In this document: in pieces, positions 1 to 8,024 of the stretch
Numbering within the stretch: the stretch's first letter is position 1
Layout: each line of letters begins with the position of its first letter
From: Aquimarina aquimarini
GTDB taxonomy: Bacteria > Bacteroidota > Bacteroidia > Flavobacteriales > Flavobacteriaceae
Direction of reading: 5' to 3'
Assembly: GCF_900299535.1 (NCBI RefSeq)
Contig: NZ_OMKE01000023.1
Location: 62,001-126,000, forward strand
Length of the DNA stretch: 64,000 bases
Notes under the pieces: generated by a model
The model's database searches: none
What the model saw: only the letters and a program-made list of their open reading frames with translations
Told to the model about the DNA's origin: nothing
Program-made: the position numbers and the translations under genes

Positions 1-136
1 AAGGAATCCTTGTGTCATCTCATACCATAATGTGTAATTCTATGCTAAATATAATGAAAATCAATTGTTCTGTGAAGAGAGTGTATTGTTTTAGTTATCA
101 ACCGTTTATGAACTAGAGTTGTTAACTTTTGTTCAT
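1..136. other. Gene-free left edge of window
   Basis: No open reading frame, RNA gene or repeat that I can support is visible before the rplS terminator. The stretch is AT-rich spacer. Confidence 0.5.
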
Positions 137-170
137 AAAAAAAGGTTGCCATAAATGACAACCTTTTTTG
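137..170 (-). terminator. Rho-independent terminator of rplS
   Basis: An 11-bp stem (AAAAAAGGTTG at 138-148 with CAACCTTTTTT at 159-169) encloses a 10-nt loop. Read on the minus strand it ends in a run of T, and it lies about 15 bp past the rplS stop, so it is a convincing terminator for that gene. The arm symmetry would let it work in both directions. Confidence 0.85.
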
Positions 171-185
171 TGTAAGAAATTATAT

Positions 186-536
186 TTAGTTTCTTTTTTC
201 TTTGATACGAGCTTTCTTACCAGTAAGTTCTCTAAAGTAGAATATACGAGCTCTACGAACTTTACCTCTTTTATTAACTTCAATTTTTTGAAGTGCTGGT
301 AAGTTTACTGGGAAAATACGCTCTACACCGATTGTACCAGACATTTTTCTGATAGTAAATGTTTCAGTAGATCCAGTACCTCTTCTTTGGATTACAACTC
401 CTCTAAAGAACTGTGTACGTGTTTTATTTCCTTCCTTAATTTCATAATAAACAGTGATAGTATCACCTGCAGAGAATTCAGGGAATTCTTTTTTTGCTAC
501 AAATTCGTTTTGAACAAATTTTACTAAATCTTCCAT
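186..536 (-). CDS. rplS: 50S ribosomal protein L19
   Basis: This is a 116-residue L19, the usual length for the family. L19 sits at the 30S-50S interface of the ribosome. The family pattern is clear: a basic beta-rich core with FSAGDTITVYY near residue 21, FFRGVVIQRRG near residue 43, and the C-terminal signature RARIFYFRELTGKKARIKE. The ATG gives the expected N-terminus. In many bacteria rplS follows trmD directly. Here trmD is on the same strand but 6.7 kb upstream, with an uptake module in between. A promoter at 609-638 and a terminator just past the stop suggest that rplS is transcribed alone. Confidence 0.98.
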   Translation of the reverse strand: MEDLVKFVQNEFVAKKEFPEFSAGDTITVYYEIKEGNKTRTQFFRGVVIQRRGTGSTETFTIRKMSGTIGVERIFPVNLPALQKIEVNKRGKVRRARIFYFRELTGKKARIKEKRN

Positions 537-608
537 TTTTGATATAGTTCTTGGGTTTTATTAAAGCAACATTCGCGATTTTCGCCAGAGGTTGGTCTAA
601 TCAGGGTG

Positions 609-638
609 CAAAAATAAATATTATTTAATGATTTGCAA
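609..638 (-). promoter_or_regulatory. Bacteroidota-type promoter of rplS
   Basis: On the minus strand there is TATTTTTG (609-616), matching the -7 consensus TAnnTTTG. A TTG (636-638) lies 19 nt upstream, matching the -33 element of Bacteroidota primary-sigma promoters. The position, about 70 bp before the rplS start, fits a dedicated promoter. The assignment rests on consensus matching only. Confidence 0.6.
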
Positions 639-680
639 GTGTTTTGAGATTATTATTCAAATAATTAGAATTAATAGATG

Positions 681-1217
681 TCATAAAAAAAATAGGTTTA
701 TATTTTCTTTCAAAAAACTTAAAGCCTTTGATATTTGAACTTCTACTGTCTTTATCGAAATCCCTAATTCTAAAGCAATTTCTTTATATTTCTTTTTTTC
801 AAATTTACTTTTTATAAAAATCTCTTTACAACGAGGTGGTAATTTTTTTATAAGAGAATTTATTTTTTTTAGCCTAATTTCATACCTGGTCTCTTTTTCA
901 AAATATGTTTCAAAAATCAAATCCCATTGTATTTTTTCTAAAGAATCAGATTTTCTTTTCTCCTTTTTTATATGTTGTAAAAAACGATTGTAACAAGATT
1001 TGAATAGATAGCTTTTTAGCGAAGTAGTAATTAAGAGAGTATTTCTTTTTTCCCAGATATAAATAAAAGTTTCTTGAACAATATCTTCAGAAAGTGAATG
1101 ATCGTTACTTAATTTGAAGATATAATTACATAACCAATTATAGTAAGTAGAAAATAAATGCTGATAAGCATCTGTATCTCCTTTTTTTAATTTTTCAAGT
1201 AATTTTTCTTCAGACAT
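681..1217 (-). CDS. ECF (FecI-like) RNA polymerase sigma factor
   Basis: This 178-residue protein has the two-domain layout of extracytoplasmic-function sigma factors. Region 2 near residues 20-85 contains the QETFIYIWEKR helix. Region 4 near residues 115-170 has a helix-turn-helix around KKYKEIALELGISIKTVEVQ. There is no region 1 or 3. In Bacteroidota such FecI-like factors switch on TonB-dependent transport genes once released by a FecR anti-sigma factor. A FecR gene starts 91 bp away but on the opposite strand, which is unusual because sigma and FecR genes are normally in line. The expected target is the TonB receptor at 2513-5566. No terminator is obvious between its stop and rplS. Confidence 0.9.
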   Translation of the reverse strand: MSEEKLLEKLKKGDTDAYQHLFSTYYNWLCNYIFKLSNDHSLSEDIVQETFIYIWEKRNTLLITTSLKSYLFKSCYNRFLQHIKKEKRKSDSLEKIQWDLIFETYFEKETRYEIRLKKINSLIKKLPPRCKEIFIKSKFEKKKYKEIALELGISIKTVEVQISKALSFLKENINLFFL

Positions 1218-1308
1218 TTTTAATTAATATGCTTCAAATTTAATAAAAAATCAAAATTGAATAAGGGTTTTTGAGATAAATGTTATCATATAGTTAAAAA
1301 AGCGGTAT

Positions 1309-2481
1309 ATGCATAAAATAGAATTCCTGATAAATCAATATGTAAAAGGTGAAATTTCTTATGAAGAAAAAGAAGATTTGTGGAATTGGGTAAACCAAAA
1401 TGAAGATAATCTCAATTATTTTAGAAAATACTTGATAGAGAATGATAGTTTGATTGTAACAGATTTTGATTCTGAATTAGCGTATCAAAAATTTAAAAAT
1501 ACTATCAAGGCGCGAGGTAAGAAGAAAAATAATGTAAGGAGACTTTATAAATATGCCGCTGTTTTTATAGTGCTGTTAAGTGTTGGGTATTTTATGAAAG
1601 AAGGTTTTTTTATGAGAAAAAGAATTGTTGAACCAAGTATCGTAAGGTTGGTTGATAAGGAGTTAACTAATAAAAAGGTAGAAATAAGATTAGCAGATGG
1701 TAGTGTGAAAAAAATAGAATCTCATCAAGACAAAGAAATAACGAATGGTTTGGGGGATATAGTTGCTGTTAAAAACGGAGATATTATTGATTTTAGTTTG
1801 AATAAGAATTCGAATACAGTAGAGCTTGTATATAACGAGGTGTCGATTCCAAATGGAGAAACTTTTAAAATTAAGCTTTCTGATGGTACTTTGGTGTGGC
1901 TTAATGCTGGTTCAAAGTTACGTTTTCCACAACGTTTTATAGAAACTTCTCATCAACGATTAGTGTATTTAGAAGGGGAAGCTTTTTTTGATGTGACAAA
2001 AAATAAGAACAAACCATTTATTGTGCATGCAGATCAGGTAGATATTAAAGTGTTGGGAACACGTTTTAATATATCTAGTTATACTACAGATACAACTATA
2101 AAAACTACACTTGTAGAAGGAGCTGTGATTGTATCTGAAAAAGATAATCCAGAAAAACAACTTCATTTAAGTCCTAGTTATCAGGCTTCGTTTGACAGGA
2201 AAAAGAGTGCTATGGTAAAAGAAAAGGTAGATACATCAATATATACCAGTTGGATGCAGGATAGATTGGTAATGGATAATTTGACATTTTCAGAAATCTT
2301 AACAAAGTTAGAACGTAGTCATAATGTCATTTTTATAAATAATGCCAAAAAAATAAATACAGAGAAATTTAAGGGAGAGTTTGAAAAAGAACAGCGTATA
2401 GAAGATATATTAAAAACTATATCATTAAGTACATTTTTTACGTATGAAATAAATCAAAATAAGATTACCATATCCAAATAA
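1309..2481 (+). CDS. FecR family anti-sigma factor
   Basis: This 390-residue inner-membrane regulator has a cytoplasmic N-terminus (1-78) for holding the sigma factor and one membrane segment (about 81-97). The periplasmic FecR domain (about 175-275) includes SIPNGETFKIKLSDGTLVWLN and the VYLEGEAFFDV and VLGTRFNIS motifs. A C-terminal DUF4974-type domain (about 318-388) follows. Known function of the family: it senses a loaded TonB receptor through that receptor's STN domain and frees the sigma factor. It is divergent from the sigma gene and followed within 32 bp by the receptor gene, with a strong hairpin between them. The gene looks intact. Confidence 0.92.
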   Translation: MHKIEFLINQYVKGEISYEEKEDLWNWVNQNEDNLNYFRKYLIENDSLIVTDFDSELAYQKFKNTIKARGKKKNNVRRLYKYAAVFIVLLSVGYFMKEGFFMRKRIVEPSIVRLVDKELTNKKVEIRLADGSVKKIESHQDKEITNGLGDIVAVKNGDIIDFSLNKNSNTVELVYNEVSIPNGETFKIKLSDGTLVWLNAGSKLRFPQRFIETSHQRLVYLEGEAFFDVTKNKNKPFIVHADQVDIKVLGTRFNISSYTTDTTIKTTLVEGAVIVSEKDNPEKQLHLSPSYQASFDRKKSAMVKEKVDTSIYTSWMQDRLVMDNLTFSEILTKLERSHNVIFINNAKKINTEKFKGEFEKEQRIEDILKTISLSTFFTYEINQNKITISK

Positions 2482-2509
2482 AAAGGAAGGTGAGGCAACA
2501 CCTTCCTTT
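2482..2509 (+). terminator. Intercistronic hairpin between fecR and the TonB receptor
   Basis: An 11-bp perfect inverted repeat (AAAGGAAGGTG at 2482-2492, CACCTTCCTTT at 2499-2509) encloses a 6-nt loop. It begins one base after the fecR stop and ends 3 bp before the first in-frame ATG of the receptor. The T tract after the stem is only three bases long, within the arm, so it may act as a leaky terminator, attenuator or mRNA-stabilising stem rather than a full stop. Confidence 0.6.
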
Positions 2510-2512
2510 AGG

Positions 2513-5500
2513 ATGACCATTAAAAATAGAAGTTTAACGATCAAATTGCATTTCAAAATTATGAAAAAAACTAATCATTGTGATAGTTTTCGGGGTGAAA
2601 ACTATTATAGTAAAACTGTATGTTGTAAAATGAAACTATCTTTCGTTTTAATATTTATGACAATAGTCGAGTTATCAGCGACTACGGTTTTTTCACAAAA
2701 CAAAATTGATTTCAACTACAGAGATGTTCCGTTGAAAAAAATATTAGATGAAATTAAGCTACAGACTGATTTTAATTTCTTTTATAATATAAAAGAAATA
2801 GATGATAAAAAAAGAATGTCGTTTAAGGCAGAAAAAGAACCATTGAGAGTGGTCTTAAAAAAGTTGGGAGATCAGGAGTATTTGGATTACACTATAAATG
2901 GTAAACATATCATTTTGACAAAACGAAAAGTTCTTAATAAGAGTACTCTTCCGCCTGTACAAGAAAAAGAAATAAAAGGAGTGATAAGAGAAGATAGTGG
3001 TAACCCTTTACCAGGAGCAAATGTGTTGGTTAAAGGGACTGATATAGGAACACTTTCAGATTTTGACGGAAACTTTTCTATTCAAGTACCAGATGGAAAA
3101 CAGATATTGATTATATCGTATCTTGGGTTTGCCACGACAGAAGTGAATATCAAAGACAAAACAACTATTGATGTAACTCTTCAAAGTGAGGCTAATCAAC
3201 TTGAAGATGTAATGTTGGTGGGGTCTCGATCTAATGTTGCTCGTACAAATGTAGAAAGAGCAGCTCCTGTAGATGTATTAAAAACCCAAGACCTAGTATC
3301 TACTGGTCAAACAGAACTAGCACAACAAATACATTTTCAGGCGCCTTCGTTTAATTCTACAAAATATGGGATTGTAAATGTGACTTCTTATGTAGATCCT
3401 GCTACCCTTAGAGGGTTGGGTACGGATCAAACATTAGTGCTTATTAATGGAAAAAGAAGACATCAATCTGCAGCATTAAATGTAAACCGAGTTGTGGGTA
3501 GAGGGTCTGTAGGGACAGATCTTAATGCAATTCCGTCAGCCGCTATAGAACGAATAGAAATTTTAAGAAGTGGAGCAGCAGCCCAGTATGGTTCTGATGC
3601 AATTGCTGGTATTGTAAATCTGGTTTTAAAAGATGATTATAATAAAAATTCTATTACTGCAAAAAGTGGAATCTCCTCTAGGAGTGATGGGGCAGTGTAT
3701 GACTTTTCTGTAAACCTAGGAAACAGGATAGCAGAAAAAGAAAATAGTTATTTGAATACAACTTTCTATTTTCATCATAATGAAGAAACAGATAGAAAAG
3801 ACACCTATTCAGGATTTGTTTTTGATAGAGATGATGAGGTAAATGATGCGTTACTAGTTGAGCAAAATGGTTTTGATAGAGATAAGGATATAGGAACAAA
3901 ATTTGGGCAATCAAGAAATACAATGGGAGCTGTAATTTTTAATGGAGCGTATCCTATAAATGAATCATGGGAAATCTATGGGTTTGGTGGAATATCTCAT
4001 AAGAAATTATTGTCGTTTGGTTTTTTTAGACAACCTGGTAGGACTGAGCGTTCTGTACCAGAGATTTACTCTTTTGGATATTCACCTCTATATCCAGCAA
4101 CCTCTACAGATGCTCAAGCTTCTTTGGGTGTGCAAAATGATTTGAGAGATGGATGGAATTTTGACCTGAGTGTTACGTATGGTAAAAACTGGCTAGCTAC
4201 TTATACAGAAAATGCTGCAAATGCCAGTTTTGGTATTTTCACGCCAACTGAATTTTATTTAGGAAATAATAATTTTGGGCATACCTCTGTAAATACTAGT
4301 ATTTCTAAAACATACAGAGATATGAATGTGTTAAAATCATTATCACTGGCTTTTGGTGCAGAATTTAAAAATGAAGAATATCAAATTACAATTGGTGATA
4401 GAGTGTCTTATACAGAAGGACCTTTTGCTGATCAAGGAGAGTTCTCTTCTAGTGGAAAAATAGGTTTTTCTCCTAGAGAGGCGGTCGATAAAAATAGAGC
4501 TAGTTATGGGGTGTTTGCTGATATAGAATCAGATATTTCTGAGGCTCTTTTGGTGGGGGCAGCAGCAAGAGTAGAAAACTATGATGGTTTTGGGACTAAT
4601 GTGTCGGGGAAATTAAATGCACGTTTAAAGTTTACCAAAAATTTCTCATTAAGAGCATCTGTAAATAGGGGATTTAGAGCGCCTTCACTACACCAGTTAA
4701 ATTTTAGTGCCAATGATCCTCAGTTTGGAATAAACGCACAAGGAGAAGATGATTCTATTAATATATTGCATATACGCAATGATGACCCAACAGTAGGAAA
4801 GTTAGGGTATGGTAATCTTGATGCAGAAACATCTTGGGATTATAATATTGGAATTACCGCCAAGCTAGGGCAAAAAATTCTATTGACCTTAGATGCTTAT
4901 CAAGTAGATGTACAAGATCGTATTATTATCTCAGAATCACTAGATGTTAATGATGTTGGGCTTCCTGAATTATTTACAGAACAAAATATAGCTGAAATTC
5001 AATTTTTTACCAATGCGGTAGATACCAAAACAACAGGTATTGATTTCGTTGGAACCTATACAGAACGATTTGGTGCAAATGATGATAAAATATTTACAAC
5101 AACCCTTTCTGCAACTCTTAATAAAACAGAGTTCAATAGTGAGGTAAGAACATCTCAAGAATTACAAACACTGGGAGTAACAGAAGTAGTCGGAGAGAGA
5201 ATGAGAGGATTGGTAGAAGTAGCACAGCCTAAGAATAAATTTATCTTATCTCTAGATTATAAATCAAAAAGATTTTTTACTACAGTAAGATTAACTCGAT
5301 TTGGTGAAGTGTCTGATGTGGATTCTAGAGATGATAATGGAGATTTTCAGGTAAAAGATGCAAAGATTGTAACTGATTTATCATTAGGTTTTAATTTCTC
5401 AGAGAAATTTAGTTGGAACGCATCAGTGAATAATTTATTTGATGTTTTTCCTGATAGAAACTTATACGGAGGCACATTTAACGGTCTTTCTCCTTATGGA

Positions 5501-5566
5501 AGATCAACTAGCCAATTTGGCGTAATGGGAAGTTTTTTTAGCACTGGCTTCAACTTCAATTTTTGA
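2513..5566 (+). CDS. STN-domain TonB-dependent outer-membrane receptor
   Basis: This is a transducer-type TonB receptor of up to 1017 residues. Domains in order are a signal peptide (about 40-61), an STN signalling domain (about 66-136) that contacts FecR, a carboxypeptidase-regulatory-like beta domain (about 154-224), a plug (about 245-373, with RGLGTDQTLVLINGKRRH and GAAAQYGSDAIAGIVNLVLKD), and a beta-barrel ending in the terminal Phe typical of outer-membrane proteins. The true start may be ATG 2561 or ATG 2630, since residues 1-39 are an unusually long N-terminal extension and ATG 2513 sits on the flank of a hairpin. No SusD partner follows, so this is not a canonical SusC/D pair. An inner-membrane DASS transporter follows instead. 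The substrate is unknown. Confidence 0.92.
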   Translation: MTIKNRSLTIKLHFKIMKKTNHCDSFRGENYYSKTVCCKMKLSFVLIFMTIVELSATTVFSQNKIDFNYRDVPLKKILDEIKLQTDFNFFYNIKEIDDKKRMSFKAEKEPLRVVLKKLGDQEYLDYTINGKHIILTKRKVLNKSTLPPVQEKEIKGVIREDSGNPLPGANVLVKGTDIGTLSDFDGNFSIQVPDGKQILIISYLGFATTEVNIKDKTTIDVTLQSEANQLEDVMLVGSRSNVARTNVERAAPVDVLKTQDLVSTGQTELAQQIHFQAPSFNSTKYGIVNVTSYVDPATLRGLGTDQTLVLINGKRRHQSAALNVNRVVGRGSVGTDLNAIPSAAIERIEILRSGAAAQYGSDAIAGIVNLVLKDDYNKNSITAKSGISSRSDGAVYDFSVNLGNRIAEKENSYLNTTFYFHHNEETDRKDTYSGFVFDRDDEVNDALLVEQNGFDRDKDIGTKFGQSRNTMGAVIFNGAYPINESWEIYGFGGISHKKLLSFGFFRQPGRTERSVPEIYSFGYSPLYPATSTDAQASLGVQNDLRDGWNFDLSVTYGKNWLATYTENAANASFGIFTPTEFYLGNNNFGHTSVNTSISKTYRDMNVLKSLSLAFGAEFKNEEYQITIGDRVSYTEGPFADQGEFSSSGKIGFSPREAVDKNRASYGVFADIESDISEALLVGAAARVENYDGFGTNVSGKLNARLKFTKNFSLRASVNRGFRAPSLHQLNFSANDPQFGINAQGEDDSINILHIRNDDPTVGKLGYGNLDAETSWDYNIGITAKLGQKILLTLDAYQVDVQDRIIISESLDVNDVGLPELFTEQNIAEIQFFTNAVDTKTTGIDFVGTYTERFGANDDKIFTTTLSATLNKTEFNSEVRTSQELQTLGVTEVVGERMRGLVEVAQPKNKFILSLDYKSKRFFTTVRLTRFGEVSDVDSRDDNGDFQVKDAKIVTDLSLGFNFSEKFSWNASVNNLFDVFPDRNLYGGTFNGLSPYGRSTSQFGVMGSFFSTGFNFNF

Positions 5567-5583
5567 TATCTCTTTTTTAGATT

Positions 5584-5624
5584 TTCTGACTCAGAGATTG
5601 TGTATTTGCAATTCTGAGTCAGAA
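5584..5624. terminator. Strong hairpin between receptor and DASS genes
   Basis: A 12-bp perfect inverted repeat (TTCTGACTCAGA at 5584-5595 and TCTGAGTCAGAA at 5613-5624) has an inner 4-bp ATTG/CAAT extension and an 8-nt loop. No clean T tract follows on the plus strand, so it could be a weak terminator, a processing or stability stem that tunes transporter expression, or a protein-binding site. It ends 23 bp before the DASS start. Confidence 0.55.
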
Positions 5625-5647
5625 TATATACCTGTAAATATTGTTTT

Positions 5648-7135
5648 ATGAATAGAAAAAAAATAGGATTACTCTTGGGGATACTCATTTTTATCATTTT
5701 TCTGATACTTCCTGTACCTCAGGGATTAAGTAGAGAGTCTATGATATCTGCTGGTACAGCTTTATTGATGGCTGTATGGTGGATGACTGAGGCAATCCCT
5801 GTATTTGCAACCTCTTTTGTACCTCTAGTGTTATTTCCACTTTTTGGGGTTTTGAAATCTAAAGAAGTCGCATTGAGCTATGGGCATAATTATGTATTGA
5901 TGCTATTGGCAGGTATTATTATTGCCAAAGCAATAGAATCACAAAACTTACATAAGCGAATAGCCTTATTGATTATTAATCTCATTGGAGTAAATAAAAA
6001 GAAAATAATTCTGAGTTTTATGATCTCTACAGCGTTTCTGTCTATGTGGATTGCCAATGTTGCTGTTGCATTGATGATGTTACCAATAGGATTGTCAATT
6101 ATAAAGAAAGAAGAAACAGATAATCCAGATTCAAAATTTAGTCTAGCATTGATGTTATCGATTGCATATGCTGCTAGTATTGGAGGGATTGGATCTTTGA
6201 TAGGAACACCGCCAAATTTGGTTTTTGCAGGGATTATTGAATCTCTTTATCCAGAAGCTCCTCAGATAACATTTTCTGATTGGATGCTTATCGGGCTTCC
6301 TTTGACTGTTGTTTTATTACCTATTACTTGGTTGTATATTATTGGTTTTTTTAAAATAAAAGGAAGTGTTCCAGGATCAGTTGGTATTATCAAAAATGAA
6401 TTACAAGAATTAGGTAGAGTTACAACTGGAGAAAAACGTGTTTTTATTGTGTTTTTGATTACCTCATTAGGGTGGATTTTTAGAAAAGATTTGGTGTTTG
6501 GTGACTTTGTATTACCAGGGTGGGGTTCTATGCTAGGAGTGTCAAAGTATGTGCATGATACAACCATTGCTATGCTTGGGGTTTTGCTTTTGTTTTTGAT
6601 TCCTAACGGGAATGAAAAAAGTAATAAGAAATCCTTGATTTCATGGAAAGAAGCAGAAAGTGTGCCTTGGGGAGTTGTTATTCTTGTAGGAGGAGGCTAT
6701 GCAATAGCCAAAAGTTTTATTAGTACTGGATTGGCAGAATGGATTGGTAGTCAGATAACAGTGTTAGAGAATGCGCCTACATTATTAATTGTTTTTCTTG
6801 TGGTGTTGGCGATTACTTTTCTTACGGAAATAAATTCTAATACTGCCACGGCTAATATTTTTATGCCAATTTTGGCAACAGTAGCTATTGCAAATAGTAC
6901 ACATCCTTTTTTGTTAATGATTCCAGCAACATTTGCTTGTTCATGTGCATTTATGCTTCCGTCTGGTACAGGTACTAATGCAGCAATTTTTGCCAGCGAA
7001 AAAATTAAGATTCCAGAAATGGCGAGAACAGGGGTCTTAATGAATTTTATAGCCATTATTGTGATAACAATAATTTCGTATCTCATTGTTGTTCCCTTTT
7101 TTGATTTGGAGCAAATCCCAGATTGGGTAAAGTAA
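5648..7135 (+). CDS. SLC13 (DASS) family anion transporter
   Basis: This 495-residue integral membrane protein has about 11-12 hydrophobic segments. It belongs to the divalent anion:sodium symporter family, which imports C4/C6 dicarboxylates, citrate or sulfate. Family marks are AASIGGIGSLIGTPPNLV (about 175-192) and the second SNT motif TEINSNTATANIF (S397-N398-T399). The first SNT motif, normally MWxSNT, reads MWIANVA, so residues 136-138 are Ala-Asn-Val. Both motifs bind sodium and substrate carboxylate in characterised members, so specificity or coupling may differ. Its place behind a FecIR-controlled TonB receptor suggests the two membranes' transporters handle the same ligand, but this is inference. 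A bidirectional terminator follows. Confidence 0.9.
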   Translation: MNRKKIGLLLGILIFIIFLILPVPQGLSRESMISAGTALLMAVWWMTEAIPVFATSFVPLVLFPLFGVLKSKEVALSYGHNYVLMLLAGIIIAKAIESQNLHKRIALLIINLIGVNKKKIILSFMISTAFLSMWIANVAVALMMLPIGLSIIKKEETDNPDSKFSLALMLSIAYAASIGGIGSLIGTPPNLVFAGIIESLYPEAPQITFSDWMLIGLPLTVVLLPITWLYIIGFFKIKGSVPGSVGIIKNELQELGRVTTGEKRVFIVFLITSLGWIFRKDLVFGDFVLPGWGSMLGVSKYVHDTTIAMLGVLLLFLIPNGNEKSNKKSLISWKEAESVPWGVVILVGGGYAIAKSFISTGLAEWIGSQITVLENAPTLLIVFLVVLAITFLTEINSNTATANIFMPILATVAIANSTHPFLLMIPATFACSCAFMLPSGTGTNAAIFASEKIKIPEMARTGVLMNFIAIIVITIISYLIVVPFFDLEQIPDWVK

Positions 7136-7168
7136 GAGGTTTTTTGTTAATACTTGTTTAAATGTGGA

Positions 7169-7200
7169 AACGACCGTCTATATACTTATAGATGGTCGTT
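7169..7200. terminator. Bidirectional terminator between DASS gene and trmD
   Basis: A 14-bp stem (AACGACCGTCTATA at 7169-7182 with TATAGATGGTCGTT at 7187-7200) has one G-T wobble and a 4-nt loop, with TT following. It lies between the convergent ends of the DASS gene and trmD and can serve both. Confidence 0.8.
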
Positions 7201-7206
7201 TTGATG

Positions 7207-7884
7207 TTATTCATCTAATAAGTCAGGTCGACGATCTTTTGTTCGTTGGTATGCTTGTTCTTCTCGCCAAGTTTCAATTTTAGGAAAATTACCAGAAGTT
7301 AATACCTCGGGTACTTTCCAGCCTTTGTATTCTGCGGGCCTTGTGTAGATAGGAGGGGCTAGTAAATTATCCTGAAATGAATCGGTTAAAGCTGAAGTCT
7401 CATTACCTAGTACTCCTGGAATAAGTCTAATGATTGCATCACAAAGAATTAATGCACCTAGTTCTCCTCCTGATAGTACATAATCTCCTACAGAGATTTC
7501 TTTGGTGATAAAATGATCTCTTACCCGTTGATCTACACCTTTATAATGACCGCAAAGAATAATAATACTCCCTTTTAGTGATAATTGATTGGCAATACCC
7601 TGATTTAGCGTTTCGCCATCAGGAGTCATATATATAACTTCTTCGTAATCTCGTTCTGCTTTTAATTTAGATATGCATTTATCTATAGGTTCTACCATCA
7701 TTACCATACCTGCACCTCCACCAAATTGATAATCATCTACCTGCTTGTAGTTATTAGTAGTGTAATCTCTAAGGTTATGAAGGTGTACCTCTACCAATCC
7801 TTTGTCTATTGATCGCTTCATAATAGAAGCTTCAAAAGGACTTTTTAAGATATCGGGTACTACAGTAATTATATCTATGCGCAT
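7207..7884 (-). CDS. trmD: tRNA (guanine37-N1)-methyltransferase
   Basis: TrmD puts a methyl group from S-adenosylmethionine on N1 of G37, next to the anticodon, and so prevents frameshifting. At 225 residues it is slightly shorter than the E. coli enzyme. The trefoil-knot motifs are plain: [12 protein letters not shown] (about 110-121), [11 protein letters not shown] (131-141), and TSALTDSF with the probable catalytic Asp169. The [12 protein letters not shown] stretch (51-62) is also typical. The coiled-coil protein gene at 8025-8642 lies upstream on the same strand, 140 bp away. The usual downstream neighbour rplS has been displaced. Confidence 0.98.
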   Translation of the reverse strand: MRIDIITVVPDILKSPFEASIMKRSIDKGLVEVHLHNLRDYTTNNYKQVDDYQFGGGAGMVMMVEPIDKCISKLKAERDYEEVIYMTPDGETLNQGIANQLSLKGSIIILCGHYKGVDQRVRDHFITKEISVGDYVLSGGELGALILCDAIIRLIPGVLGNETSALTDSFQDNLLAPPIYTRPAEYKGWKVPEVLTSGNFPKIETWREEQAYQRTKDRRPDLLDE

Positions 7885-8024
7885 CTTTTGTTTGGTTTAT
7901 GTTTTGTAATGATTAGATATAATATTATGTCTACTAAGTATTAAATAGACAAAAGCAACCTTTATCAAATTCATTAATGGATGCAAAGATGCAAAAGAAT
8001 ATAGTAAAAATCTAAAATTTAAAT

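Noticed and set aside
6262..7086. Minus-strand frames within the DASS gene
   Set aside because: They are shadows of a well-supported plus-strand membrane protein.
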